Positions 1 through 9,201 of a DNA stretch of 64,000 nt are shown here, piece after piece; the stretch's first letter is position 1; each line of letters opens with the position of its first letter. Source of the stretch: Bacteroidota bacterium (GTDB lineage: Bacteria > Bacteroidota > Bacteroidia > Flavobacteriales > Weeksellaceae); the NCBI GenBank assembly GCA_023423715.1, contig JAFAFC010000013.1, positions 1 through 64,000 of the forward strand, written 5' to 3'. A model generated the notes under the pieces. The model searched no databases. It was not told the origin of the DNA and was given only the letters and a program-made list of their open reading frames with translations. The position numbers were made by a program, and so were the translations under genes.

Positions 1-8
1 ACACACCC

Positions 9-37
9 AATCGGCACCCTCTCCGCGGTTGCCGATT
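9..37. other. Hairpin downstream of fabH-type gene
   Basis: An 8-bp perfect inverted repeat (AATCGGCA at 9-16, TGCCGATT at 30-37) encloses a GC-rich loop. It lies just past the 3' end of the leftward synthase gene. No convincing T-run follows on either strand, so it may be an mRNA 3' structure or part of a feature cut off by the window edge. Confidence 0.35.
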
Positions 38-67
38 CGTTTATCATCTGTTTGCTTTAATCGAATT

Positions 68-1090
68 CTAGTATTCAAACAAAACACTTCCCCAAGTAAA
101 TCCGCTACCAAAAGCAGAAAGAAGTACTAAATCACCTCTTTTGATTTTTCCTTGTTCAATCGCCTCACTTAACGCGATTGGAATAGAAGCCGCTGTTGTA
201 TTACCGTATTTCTGAATATTATTGAAAACCTTTTCATCAGGCAAACCAAACTTCTCCTGAACGAATTGGGCAATTCTTAAATTCGCTTGATGCGGAATGA
301 ACATATCCAAATCTTCAACCGTTTTTCCAGCTTTTGTTAATGCTTCAATCATAGTTTCAGGGAAACGCGTTACCGCATGTTTGAAAACGTAATTTCCATT
401 CATTACAGGGTAAATTTCAGCATTCGTTATTTTTTCTGGATGATCTTTCAAAACATCACTCCAACCGAACTTTGTTCCTGGGAATTTCACCGCAAGCTCT
501 TCCGCATACTTCCCTTCAGAATGCATATTTGTTGACAAAATATCTCCTGCATTCGCATCTTCCGAAGCTGATAAAATTACCGCTCCTGCTCCATCACCAA
601 AAATGACAGAAACACCTCTTCCTTCATCACTAAAATCCAATCCAAAAGAATGAATTTCGGCTCCAACAACTAAGATATTTTTATAAACTCCCGCTTTAAT
701 AAAAGCATTGGCAACGCCCATTGCATAGACAAAACCTGAACATTGGTTACGAACATCCAACGCTCCAATCGTATCACAACCCAATAAATCTTGAAGCACT
801 ACGCCACTTCCCGGAAAAAAATAGTCTGGAGATAGCGTTGCAAAAACGATATAATCGATGTCTTTTGCTGTTAGATTAGCCATTGCCAAAGCCTTTTGAG
901 ATGCTTTCATCCCATAAAAAGCCGTTGTTTCTTCGCTATCCAATCTATTTTTACGGTGTCTTCTTTCTTTAATTCCGGTTCTTTCGGTAATCCACTCGTC
1001 GTTTGTGGTCATTAATTTTGCGAGGTCATCGTTGGTTACAACGTTCTCAGGAACATAATGTCCTACCCCTTTTATGATACTTTTTACCAT
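68..1090 (-). CDS. fabH: 3-oxoacyl-ACP synthase III family protein (FabH-like)
   Basis: This is a thiolase-fold condensing enzyme of the KAS III family, which joins acyl-CoA to malonyl-ACP to start fatty acid or related chains in the cytoplasm. The 340 residues match the family length. The Cys-His-Asn triad is visible: Cys117 in NQCSGF, His267 in PHQAN and Asn297 in YGNTTAAS. The N-terminal DEWITERTGI and central FGDGAGA motifs are typical. The active-site context NQCSGF differs from the AACAGF of housekeeping E. coli FabH, so it could be a paralogue that makes a specialised lipid rather than the essential initiator. It ends near the left window edge and its downstream neighbour is not visible. 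The ATG start has no competing upstream start. Confidence 0.88.
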   Translation of the reverse strand: MVKSIIKGVGHYVPENVVTNDDLAKLMTTNDEWITERTGIKERRHRKNRLDSEETTAFYGMKASQKALAMANLTAKDIDYIVFATLSPDYFFPGSGVVLQDLLGCDTIGALDVRNQCSGFVYAMGVANAFIKAGVYKNILVVGAEIHSFGLDFSDEGRGVSVIFGDGAGAVILSASEDANAGDILSTNMHSEGKYAEELAVKFPGTKFGWSDVLKDHPEKITNAEIYPVMNGNYVFKHAVTRFPETMIEALTKAGKTVEDLDMFIPHQANLRIAQFVQEKFGLPDEKVFNNIQKYGNTTAASIPIALSEAIEQGKIKRGDLVLLSAFGSGFTWGSVLFEY

Positions 1091-1217
1091 TAAAAAAAAT
1101 ATTTCAGCAAAGATATTTGATATTCCCTACATACTAAAATTTATTTTGCAAAAGCCACCCAAATTCCTGTAAGAAACCAAAAAGAAAATAGCTTAAATTT
1201 ACAGCCAAAAAGCAGGT

Positions 1218-2120
1218 ATGGCGATAGAAATAGCATACAAAAATGAACATTGCGAATGGCTGGATTGCGAAAATGCATCTTTAGAAGATATCAATTTTCT
1301 AAAGGACCGCTATAACATCGATCCTCTTTTATTGGAAGATACAACGGATGCCAATCACCTTCCCAAATTCGAAGAAGATGAAGGAGTGCTTTTCTTTTTG
1401 ACACGTGAAAATACCGATTTGGAACGTAAAAGCCTCAACAATATTAGCGATGTGAGTACCAAATTAGGAATATTTATCGTCGGAAATACCATTATCACCG
1501 TTCACCGACTTAAAAATCGTAGTATTTATGAATATAGAGCTGAAATAGAAGGTGAACGAACGGAAGTAACCACCAGTTCCATTGCTCTTCATTTATTTCT
1601 AAAAGTCCTTAAATCATTTGATGACGAAAGTATCCGTTTGATTGATATTATTGACAAAATGGAAAACGATATTTTTCTTCATAACAACAACCATTCATCG
1701 CAAATCCGAAAGCTTTTCCGTGTGAAACGTAAAGCGGGTTTGAATTTTAGAATTCTAAATATTTCTGGTGATTGGGTTCGAAATGTCAACAAATTACAAC
1801 TTACAGATGCTCAAATAGCCGATATCGAAGACAAACACAAGGACGTTGTTGCCGATTTTGATCATCTTATCGCTCAAGTAAGCAACTTGATTTCGATGTT
1901 TTTAGCGCTTTCCGATCAGAAGGCCAACCAAGTCATGAAACTTTTGGCTATTTACTCTGTTTATTTTTTACCACTAACGTTTATAGCTGGAGTTTACGGA
2001 ATGAATTTCGACAATATGCCCGAACTCCATACACCATTTGGCTACTTTGTTACTTTAGGTGTTATGTTTTTAATCGTCTTTTGTACATTTATCTATTTCA
2101 AAAAGAAACGATGGCATTAA
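1218..2120 (+). CDS. corA: CorA-type Mg2+/divalent cation transporter
   Basis: This is an inner-membrane channel of the CorA family (2-TM-GxN), which imports Mg2+ and sometimes Co2+ or Ni2+ as a pentamer. The 300-residue protein has a long soluble N-terminal domain and two C-terminal hydrophobic segments (about 243-260 and 275-293). They flank the signature GMN at 261-263 in VYGMNFDNMPEL. The C-terminus is basic (KKKRWH), as usual. It is monocistronic, divergent from the synthase gene upstream and convergent with the efflux operon, with which it shares a terminator hairpin. Ion specificity cannot be read from the sequence. Confidence 0.93.
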   Translation: MAIEIAYKNEHCEWLDCENASLEDINFLKDRYNIDPLLLEDTTDANHLPKFEEDEGVLFFLTRENTDLERKSLNNISDVSTKLGIFIVGNTIITVHRLKNRSIYEYRAEIEGERTEVTTSSIALHLFLKVLKSFDDESIRLIDIIDKMENDIFLHNNNHSSQIRKLFRVKRKAGLNFRILNISGDWVRNVNKLQLTDAQIADIEDKHKDVVADFDHLIAQVSNLISMFLALSDQKANQVMKLLAIYSVYFLPLTFIAGVYGMNFDNMPELHTPFGYFVTLGVMFLIVFCTFIYFKKKRWH

Positions 2121-2126
2121 TAAATA

Positions 2127-2155
2127 AAACCGAATCAGCTCTGATTCGGTTTTTT
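2127..2155. terminator. Bidirectional intrinsic terminator
   Basis: A 12-bp perfect stem (AAACCGAATCAG at 2127-2138, CTGATTCGGTTT at 2141-2152) has a 2-nt loop. It is flanked by A-rich sequence on the left and a T-run on the right. It sits between the convergent corA and EmrB-type genes and can serve both. Confidence 0.88.
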
Positions 2156-2166
2156 ATTTTTAAGGT

Positions 2167-3747
2167 TTAGTGCATTGCTTCACTTAAATCAATGGGTTCA
2201 CGACCTTTTTTCTGTCTCACAAACAAAACAAATGGGATACATACCAAAAAGATCAATCCTAAATACAGGAAAACATCCATGTAGGAAAGCACTGCCGCTT
2301 GCTTCGCAACCGAACCTTGCATCGCCTTATATGCCGAAGCCAACGCCACATCGGGCGTCATTCCTTTGGCCATAAAACTGGCTTTCAGAGCGCTTATTCT
2401 TTGCTGAACATTCCAATCATTCATATTCAAATGCTCGGATAAAGCTGCGGCATGTTTCGACGTTTGATTGGAAATAAATGTCGTTATCGCAGCGATCCCA
2501 AATGAACCTCCTAACTGTCGCATCATTCCCGTAAATGCAGCTCCTTGACCAATTTCTTGACCTTTTAATGTACTTAATGACAACGATGTAATTGGAATAA
2601 ACAAAAGTCCTAATCCCGCACCACGAACTATCAACATCCAAAAGAAATCATCTTTTCCCGTATCTGGAGTTAAAATTCGATAGCCCCAAAAACTATACAC
2701 GAAGAAAATAAATAAGCCGATGGAAACTAAAATTTGTTGTTTGGCTCCACGAGTTAGCAATTTCCCAATTATAGGCATCATAAACGCCGTTGTTAATGCA
2801 GCTGGAATCATCAATGCTCCCGATTGCAAGGCCGTCCAACCCAAAATACTTTGCGTATAAAGTGGAACAATAAATGTGGATCCGTACAAACCAAAACCTA
2901 AAATAAACGACATAATTGTTCCGATTCGTAGGTTTCCATTTTTCAAAACACGCAATTCAACAATCGGATATTTGAAGGTTAATTCTCTCCACAGGAATAA
3001 GATAAAACCTAAAACAGCGACGACGGTTAAGAATACAATTGTTCGGCTTTCAAACCAATCATCCTCATGACCTCTCTCTAAAATATATTGTAGCGAACCA
3101 ACAAAGGCGCTTAACAAGAAAATCCCGATCCAATCGACATCTCGAATGGCGCGTTTGGCTGCAAATTTCGGGCTTCGAACAAATTGTAACGTAAGCATCG
3201 TTGCCGCAATCCCAATAGGAATATTTATATAAAAAATGTATGGCCAACTGTAATTATCGACGATATATCCTCCCAATGGCGGGCCTAAAGTAGGACCAAT
3301 AATAACTCCTAAACCGTAAATAGCTTGCGCCATACTCCGTTTTTCAATGGGATAGGATTCGGTAATAATCGTTTGAGAAGTCACCAATAAGGCACCACCA
3401 CCAATACCTTGCATCAATCTGAAAAAGACCAATTCCCAAATATTAGTTGCATTTCCGCAAAGAAATGAGCAAATAGTAAATATAACAATGGATGCTGCAA
3501 AATAATTTCGCCGCCCAAATTGTTGCGAAAGCCAACTTGTCATTGGTACAACGATTACGTTTCCAATAGCATAGGCTGTAATTACCCAACCAACTTCGGA
3601 TAACGTTGCCCCAAGGTTTCCTTTCATTTCGTTGAGGGCTACATTCACAATTGTAGAATCTACAATCTCAAGCAACGCACAAAGAATGGCCGTAACGGTG
3701 ATTATGACACGCCGCGAACCGTATTCTACTAATGAATCTTGTTCCAT
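2167..3747 (-). CDS. DHA2-family MFS multidrug efflux transporter (EmrB/QacA-like)
   Basis: This proton-driven drug exporter of the 14-TM DHA2 branch is the inner-membrane pump of a tripartite system. The 526-residue protein has multiple hydrophobic helices. An early acidic residue in TM1 (LEIVDSTIVNVALNEM) matches the DHA2 motif D1, and motif A-like WLSQQFGRR lies between TM2 and TM3. The motif C-like stretch GPTLGPPLGGYIVDN is typical of antiporters. It is the last gene of the TetR-TolC-HlyD-EmrB operon and starts 47 bp after the HlyD stop. The substrates are unknown; the family usually handles hydrophobic drugs, uncouplers or fatty acids. Confidence 0.93.
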   Translation of the reverse strand: MEQDSLVEYGSRRVIITVTAILCALLEIVDSTIVNVALNEMKGNLGATLSEVGWVITAYAIGNVIVVPMTSWLSQQFGRRNYFAASIVIFTICSFLCGNATNIWELVFFRLMQGIGGGALLVTSQTIITESYPIEKRSMAQAIYGLGVIIGPTLGPPLGGYIVDNYSWPYIFYINIPIGIAATMLTLQFVRSPKFAAKRAIRDVDWIGIFLLSAFVGSLQYILERGHEDDWFESRTIVFLTVVAVLGFILFLWRELTFKYPIVELRVLKNGNLRIGTIMSFILGFGLYGSTFIVPLYTQSILGWTALQSGALMIPAALTTAFMMPIIGKLLTRGAKQQILVSIGLFIFFVYSFWGYRILTPDTGKDDFFWMLIVRGAGLGLLFIPITSLSLSTLKGQEIGQGAAFTGMMRQLGGSFGIAAITTFISNQTSKHAAALSEHLNMNDWNVQQRISALKASFMAKGMTPDVALASAYKAMQGSVAKQAAVLSYMDVFLYLGLIFLVCIPFVLFVRQKKGREPIDLSEAMH

Positions 3748-3794
3748 AATTGTGGTATCAAAAGTTCACCTGATTATAAACTTTCAAAAAAGTA

Positions 3795-4895
3795 TTAGTT
3801 TAAAGTAACTTCAGCTTTAACATTCATCCCAGCACGTAATTTCTTCGCAATCGCTGGATCAAGATGAACAAAATCCAAGCGAACAGGAACACGTTGAACA
3901 ACTTTCACAAAGTTTCCACTCGCATTATCTGGAGGCAAAATAGAAAATGATGATCCTGTTGCTGGTGAAAATGAACTCACTTTAGCTTCAAAATCGGTAT
4001 CTGGAAATGCATCAATTTCAATTTTCACTTTCTGACCTTCCACCATTTTTGATAGTTGAGTTTCTTTAAAATTCGCCACAATCCATTTATCATTATCACG
4101 AACCAAGCTAAATAACTGGGATCCCGCCTGAATAAATTGACCTGTCTGAACCGGAATTTTAGATACAAATCCGTCTTCAGGAGCAACAATAACAGTATAG
4201 GAAAGGTTTAATCTTGCATTTTCAACATCTGCTTCACGCTGTTTCACTACGGAATTTGCGACGTTAATTTGTTGCGAACTTGCTGCGGTTTGAGATTGTA
4301 CAACTCCGGTTTGTTGAGCTACTTGATTTCGTTGATCAACCAAAACTTGTAATTGCTTATCCGCAGCTTGTTTTGCTGCATACGCTTGTTCGTACTGCTG
4401 TTGCGTTATGGAGTGATCTTTAATTAAATTCTGATATCTTTTTAAATCTTCACCTGTTTTCCAAACACTAACTTTTGCCGCTTCAATTTGTGCATTTGCC
4501 GTCGCGATCGCTGCTTGAGTCGTGTTGATATTTTGAGATGTTGCTTGTGTACTTGCTTGCGCAGACGAAACGCTAGAATGTGCCGTTCCCAAAGCTGCTT
4601 CCGCTTGATGAAGAACGACCTGCTGATCGCGAGAATCCAAAACAACCAATGTATCACCTTTATGAACAAATTGATTGTCTTTTACTTTAACCTCTTTTAT
4701 GTATCCTGAAATTTTAGAAACAACGGGTGACATATTAGACGCAATCTGCGCATCATCCGTTTCCTCATGCGTTTTCCCGTACGAATAGGCATGATATCCA
4801 TACGCGCCACCACCAATAACAACGACGGCTAAAATGATGGGAAACAAATTTGATTTTTTCTTTTTACTCGGTTGTATTTCTGTAGTATCTGACAT
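3795..4895 (-). CDS. HlyD-family periplasmic adaptor (EmrA-like)
   Basis: This is the membrane-fusion adaptor linking the MFS pump to the outer-membrane channel. The 366-residue protein has one N-terminal TM anchor (about 17-33) after a lysine-rich cytoplasmic tail. A lipoyl/barrel-sandwich half (GYIKEVKVKDNQFVHKGD) follows, then a long Gln/Ala-rich alpha-hairpin (about 85-215), the second lipoyl half (VIVAPEDGFVSKIPVQTGQ) and a beta-barrel region. Gene order and domain structure match EmrA. It starts 27 bp after the TolC-like gene stops, within the same leftward operon. Confidence 0.93.
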   Translation of the reverse strand: MSDTTEIQPSKKKKSNLFPIILAVVVIGGGAYGYHAYSYGKTHEETDDAQIASNMSPVVSKISGYIKEVKVKDNQFVHKGDTLVVLDSRDQQVVLHQAEAALGTAHSSVSSAQASTQATSQNINTTQAAIATANAQIEAAKVSVWKTGEDLKRYQNLIKDHSITQQQYEQAYAAKQAADKQLQVLVDQRNQVAQQTGVVQSQTAASSQQINVANSVVKQREADVENARLNLSYTVIVAPEDGFVSKIPVQTGQFIQAGSQLFSLVRDNDKWIVANFKETQLSKMVEGQKVKIEIDAFPDTDFEAKVSSFSPATGSSFSILPPDNASGNFVKVVQRVPVRLDFVHLDPAIAKKLRAGMNVKAEVTLN

Positions 4896-4922
4896 GTTTT
4901 TGTTGTGTTTTAGTCTAAATTT

Positions 4923-6227
4923 TTAAAGGAGAATTCCTGCGGTTTGTTGTAATTTTTTCTGCGCTAATGCGGCATCAGCTTTGGCATTAGTAACCTCAAT
5001 ATGAGCAGAAATTTGGGCCGTATTTGCATCCAAAAGTTCTGTCATCGTTGCTAAACCGTTGTCGTATTTATTTTTTGTAATCCGATAGTTTTCGTCGGCT
5101 TGAGTTTGGGCATTTTCCAAAACATCAATTTTCTTTTGTGCCAATTCGGATGAATTGAAATCACGAAAAACTTCGAGTTTAATTTGATCTCTTAGTAAGT
5201 CTGAAGTCGCTGCTAATTCCCTCTCCTTAGCTTCTGCATTCAGTAAACTTGAATTTTTCTTCCACAAATGCGACAATTCATATTGTACACCTAACCCTAC
5301 ATTAGCAGCGTTCGTTACCGTAAGAATTTTCGGAACCTGAGCCGCAACATATCCTGCGGTCACTGCAATACTTGGAAGTTCTTCTGCTTTTGCGGCTTTA
5401 CTTCCTAAATTTGCAGCCGATTGTTGTTTTCCAACCGCTTGTAAATCATTTCTATTTTGATAGGCTTCGGAATAATAATACTTCAAATCATGTAAAGAAT
5501 TGGAGTTTTCCCAAAATCCAGGATCGACTTCGATTTGAGTTTCATCTGGTAAACCCAAAAGCAAATCCATATTAAGATTGGCTACCAAAAAATTGTTTTG
5601 GGCGTCCAATAACTGTAATTCCAAATTCGACGTTTGCAGATTGGCTTTCAAACGATCATTCCTCGCAATAACGCCGTTGTTTTCGAGTTTTAAAAACTGA
5701 GAATCACGTTGTCTTGATGCTTTCAAATTTTCTTCTAAAACCTCAATCATTTGTTCAGCTTTAAACAAATTCGTGTACGCCTTTGCAATGGTGAAAGCGA
5801 CTGCTTCCTTATCATTTTCTGCATTCAAACGCACGGCATCCAAAACGTATTCGGCAGATTGAATTCCATATTTAATACGTCCACCCGCAAAAAGAGGCAA
5901 GGAAAGATTCGCACTTCCGAAAAACGCAGAATTCGCTTTTGGCGCTGCTCCACCACCACCTTGAGCGATTTTAAGATCAACATTCGCATTGGCTAATGCA
6001 AGTGCGCTTCCGGAAATACTCAAATCAGGAAGTTTTTTATTTTTGGCTTCAATGATATGGGCTTCGGCTTGCTCAATTTTTGTTTGGTCAATTTTTAGGT
6101 TTTTAGAATTTTCCAATCCCAAAGAGACCGCTTGATCTAATGTTAGATGCTTCTTTTCTTGAGCAAAACTGGATAAACTTAAGCTTACAAAAAAAGCAAT
6201 GAGTAATCCGTTTTTATTTTTCTTCAT
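4923..6227 (-). CDS. TolC-family outer-membrane efflux protein
   Basis: This is the outer-membrane channel of the efflux system. The 434-residue precursor has a Sec signal peptide at residues 1-22 (ends SLSSFAQ) and two repeats rich in coiled-coil-forming sequence, as expected for the TolC trimeric alpha-barrel. A Gly-rich insert (KIAQGGGGAAP) lies in the first repeat. The start overlaps the end of the upstream TetR gene by 14 bp, which implies translational coupling and one transcript. It would work with the HlyD and MFS proteins encoded downstream. Confidence 0.92.
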   Translation of the reverse strand: MKKNKNGLLIAFFVSLSLSSFAQEKKHLTLDQAVSLGLENSKNLKIDQTKIEQAEAHIIEAKNKKLPDLSISGSALALANANVDLKIAQGGGGAAPKANSAFFGSANLSLPLFAGGRIKYGIQSAEYVLDAVRLNAENDKEAVAFTIAKAYTNLFKAEQMIEVLEENLKASRQRDSQFLKLENNGVIARNDRLKANLQTSNLELQLLDAQNNFLVANLNMDLLLGLPDETQIEVDPGFWENSNSLHDLKYYYSEAYQNRNDLQAVGKQQSAANLGSKAAKAEELPSIAVTAGYVAAQVPKILTVTNAANVGLGVQYELSHLWKKNSSLLNAEAKERELAATSDLLRDQIKLEVFRDFNSSELAQKKIDVLENAQTQADENYRITKNKYDNGLATMTELLDANTAQISAHIEVTNAKADAALAQKKLQQTAGILL

Positions 6228-6828
6228 AACCTACGACGAGTTTTATAGTGTCTTTGAGTTGTTGAGTTAGTTGCTGATAGTATGTTTCTTCGTCACGAGG
6301 AACTTCCTGAGAAAATTCTTGATAAACTTCGTACATATTCATCGCTGTGTATAAACTTCCAGAAATAATTGCATGGACTAAAGACACATCTGGTCTTTTC
6401 GTGAATATTCCTTCATTGCAACCCATTTCTACAATATTTTGATAGAATTGTAAAAATTTTAACTTGGATTCTTTTAGAATTTGAATGGTTGAAGTTCGTT
6501 TAAAATTTAATTGTTCTCTTTGAAGAATGAGATAGAAATTCTTCAATGTTCGTACTCGTTGAACGTAACGATCAATGATTACAGAAAGTTTCTCCATTGC
6601 TGACATTTCATGATTCTCCATTGTTTGGTGGATAAAATCGTAGCCTTGTTTCATGCGATACACAAAAATCTGTTCAAACAATTTTTCCTTAGACCCGAAA
6701 TAGTACGAAATCATCGAAACATTTACATTAGCAGCTTTTGCAATCTCACGCGTAGATGTAGCGCTAAAACCTTTCTCCGCAAAAAGCACTTCCGAATGTA
6801 AAAGGATATGTTCTTCTTTGCTAACCAT
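6214..6828 (-). CDS. TetR/AcrR-family transcriptional regulator
   Basis: This is the probable repressor of its own efflux operon. The 204-residue protein has an N-terminal helix-turn-helix (about 8-50) with the family pattern FAEKGFSATSTREIAKAANV followed by SMISYYFGSKEKLF. The divergent C-terminal ligand-binding domain is typical. It is the first gene of the operon and overlaps the TolC-like gene by 14 bp. The AT-rich 100 bp upstream contains an inverted repeat-like stretch (AATCAAACGATTGATTGATT, around 6874-6893) that could be its operator. The inducing ligand is unknown. Confidence 0.93.
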   Translation of the reverse strand: MVSKEEHILLHSEVLFAEKGFSATSTREIAKAANVNVSMISYYFGSKEKLFEQIFVYRMKQGYDFIHQTMENHEMSAMEKLSVIIDRYVQRVRTLKNFYLILQREQLNFKRTSTIQILKESKLKFLQFYQNIVEMGCNEGIFTKRPDVSLVHAIISGSLYTAMNMYEVYQEFSQEVPRDEETYYQQLTQQLKDTIKLVVGYEEK

Positions 6829-6873
6829 TATTTTTAAATTTTTGCGGGGACAAATTTAAATCACAGCGTAAAA

Positions 6874-6893
6874 TTAATCAAACGATTGATTGA
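6874..6893. promoter_or_regulatory. Possible TetR operator
   Basis: AATCAAACGATTGATTGATT lies 45-65 bp upstream of the tetR start and contains AATCAA and TTGATT half-sites as an imperfect inverted repeat. TetR-family proteins normally bind such repeats in their own promoters. This is inferred from position and symmetry only. Confidence 0.35.
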
Positions 6894-6935
6894 TTTTAAC
6901 AAATTTTAACACAATTAAAACTAAAAAAAGGAAGC

Positions 6936-7742
6936 TTATTTTCTTCCTTTAAAATCTGTCATTGTTTCGTAAATACCGAAAATATATTCCATAACCCAGT
7001 CGTAAAGGCCTAACGGGAGAATCCCTTGCGACAATCGAATAAACCAATACGGAAGTGGCAAAGCCAACATTTTTCGTTCTTTTTCAATCGCCCGAATAAT
7101 TTTTTCTGAAGTTTTTTCTGGATCTAAAATGGGAATTAACTTCGATTTCACGCCATCAAACATTCCTGTATTGATATAGTACGGCATAATCGTGGTAAAG
7201 TGAATATTCTTTTTTAGCTTTTCCATTTCCAACCGAACGCTATCACTCCACCCTACTGCTGCCCATTTTGAAGCTGCATAAACCGACATCTTAGGATTTG
7301 AAACTAAAGCTGCAGACGATGCGATTGTACAAACCGAACCTCGATTTTGAGAAATCATTCCAGGAAGAATTGCACGAGTTAAATGCATTGGAGCCAAAGA
7401 ATTAATTTTCATATTAAATTCAATTTGTTCGTGAGAATGTTCATGAAAATACGTTCCAGTAACAACTCCTGCATTATTTATGAGAATATCCACGCTTCCA
7501 ATATCAGTTTTTATTTGATCACCAACAGAAATTATCGCTTCCAAATTCCCCAAATTAATCGGATACGTTGAAATGGTTTTTCCAAAATGGCTAAATTCTT
7601 GTTTCACATTCTGCAAACCTTGTTCATTAATATCCAAAAGAATCAGATGTTTACAGCTTCGCTCAAGTGATTTGCGAGCCATAATCTTACCAATTCCGGA
7701 ACAACCACCGGTGATTAAAACGACTTTATCTTTAAATTCCAT
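6936..7742 (-). CDS. SDR-family oxidoreductase
   Basis: This is a classical short-chain dehydrogenase/reductase using NAD(P)H. The 268-residue protein has the nucleotide-binding TGGCSGIG motif near residues 11-18, NNAG at about 90-93, the catalytic Ser (IASSAALVS) and YAASK (Tyr and Lys of the triad). The C-terminal tail (ALPLPYWFIRLSQGILPLGLYDWVMEYIFG) is hydrophobic. That tail suggests membrane association like the retinol/acyl-reductase branch. It is divergent from the aldehyde dehydrogenase gene 53 bp away, so the two may act on the same lipid-derived aldehyde or ketone. The substrate is unknown. Confidence 0.88.
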   Translation of the reverse strand: MEFKDKVVLITGGCSGIGKIMARKSLERSCKHLILLDINEQGLQNVKQEFSHFGKTISTYPINLGNLEAIISVGDQIKTDIGSVDILINNAGVVTGTYFHEHSHEQIEFNMKINSLAPMHLTRAILPGMISQNRGSVCTIASSAALVSNPKMSVYAASKWAAVGWSDSVRLEMEKLKKNIHFTTIMPYYINTGMFDGVKSKLIPILDPEKTSEKIIRAIEKERKMLALPLPYWFIRLSQGILPLGLYDWVMEYIFGIYETMTDFKGRK

Positions 7743-7795
7743 GGATATTTTTTAACTTAGAAATCCTAAAATTACAATTTTAAGCGCACGGAAAA

Positions 7796-9157
7796 ATGAA
7801 TTATCAACATATTTTAACGCAACAACGCGAATTTTTTAGCACTCAAGCCACGAAAGATATTTCCTTCCGAAAACGACAATTGGAAAAGCTAAAAAAAGCC
7901 ATTCAAAATAATGAAAAAGTACTTTATGAGGCGATAGAAAAGGATTTTGGAAAATCAGCTATTGAAACCTATCTCACGGAAATTTCATTTATCTATAATG
8001 AGATTAATTATTTTCTAAAAAATCTTAATCGACTTTCGAAGCCAAAATCGGTGCGAACCAACTTGGTGAATCTTCCAGGAAGTAGCCAAATTATTCCCGA
8101 CCCTCTTGGGTGCACACTTATTATTGGTGCGTGGAATTACCCTTATCAATTAACTATTTGTCCGATGATTGCAGCTATGGCGGCTGGAAATTGCTGTATT
8201 GTAAAGCCAAGTGAAATTGCAAATCACACCATGCAAGCGATGGAAACGGTGATTAACTCAAATTTTGAAGAAAAATATGTGCATGTGATTCCTGGAGGAG
8301 TTCCAGAAACAACGGAGATTCTGAAATTACGATTTGATAAGATTTTCTTCACAGGAAGTACTAAAGTAGGACAAATTGTTTACGAAGCCGCTGCAAAACA
8401 TCTAACGCCAGTAACTTTAGAATTGGGAGGAAAGTCGCCAGCTATTATTTCGGACGATTCAAATTTCGAACTAGCAGCAAAACGCATCGTTTGGGGGAAG
8501 TTCTTAAACGCTGGACAGACATGTATTGCTCCTGATTATATTTTAGTTTCAAAAAAATCCGAACAAAAGTTTCTTGAATACCTAAAACAATATATTGAAA
8601 AATTCAACTATTCTGAGGGTTCAGAAAACTATACAAACATCATCAACACTAGAAATTTTGAACGTTTGCAAAATTTCATTACTCCGGAGAAAATCTATTT
8701 TGGTGGAAAATCAAATGCAGAAACACGTTTTCTAGAACCGACCATTTTGAAAAACGTAAATTGGGATGATGATGTCATGCAAGAAGAAATTTTCGGTCCT
8801 ATTCTCCCCGTTCTTACGTACGAATTTTTCCACGAAGCTATCAACATGATTTTATCAAAGGAAAAGCCACTTTCGGCGTATTTGTTCTCTAATAGCTCAA
8901 GCGAACAACGTCTTTTTATGGATAAATTATCTTTTGGTGGCGGTTGTATTAATGATGTTTTAATGCACATCAGCAACGAAAATCTGCCTTTTGGGGGCGT
9001 AGGAAATTCGGGAATGGGAAGTTATCATGGAAGGTTTGGATTTGATACGTTTAGCCATCAAAAAGCCATTCTACACAAGGCTACTTGGGGCGAACCTGAT
9101 TTGAAATATCCGCCATATACAGAGAAAAAGAAGAATTGGCTGAAAAAAATAATGTAA
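7796..9157 (+). CDS. Class 3-type aldehyde dehydrogenase
   Basis: This is an NAD(P)+-dependent oxidation enzyme for aliphatic or aromatic aldehydes. The 453-residue length fits the short ALDH3/fatty aldehyde branch. Visible motifs are IIGAWNYPYQL (coenzyme pocket), FTGSTKVG, the general base Glu in TLELGGKSP and the catalytic Cys in NAGQTCIAPDY. EEIFGPILPV and LPFGGVGNSGMG are also present. It is divergent from the SDR gene and ends at a strong terminator. A role in fatty aldehyde detoxification is inferred from the subfamily. Confidence 0.92.
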   Translation: MNYQHILTQQREFFSTQATKDISFRKRQLEKLKKAIQNNEKVLYEAIEKDFGKSAIETYLTEISFIYNEINYFLKNLNRLSKPKSVRTNLVNLPGSSQIIPDPLGCTLIIGAWNYPYQLTICPMIAAMAAGNCCIVKPSEIANHTMQAMETVINSNFEEKYVHVIPGGVPETTEILKLRFDKIFFTGSTKVGQIVYEAAAKHLTPVTLELGGKSPAIISDDSNFELAAKRIVWGKFLNAGQTCIAPDYILVSKKSEQKFLEYLKQYIEKFNYSEGSENYTNIINTRNFERLQNFITPEKIYFGGKSNAETRFLEPTILKNVNWDDDVMQEEIFGPILPVLTYEFFHEAINMILSKEKPLSAYLFSNSSSEQRLFMDKLSFGGGCINDVLMHISNENLPFGGVGNSGMGSYHGRFGFDTFSHQKAILHKATWGEPDLKYPPYTEKKKNWLKKIM

Positions 9158-9160
9158 AAA

Positions 9161-9188
9161 AAAAATCCGGAATTGCTTCCGGATTTTT
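9161..9188. terminator. Bidirectional intrinsic terminator
   Basis: A 12-bp stem (9161-9172 with 9177-9188, core ATCCGGAA/TTCCGGAT) has a TTGC loop. It lies between the convergent aldehyde dehydrogenase and thioredoxin-like genes, with A-tract and T-tract on opposite sides. Confidence 0.9.
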
Positions 9189-9201
9189 TATATCGATTTG
9201 A

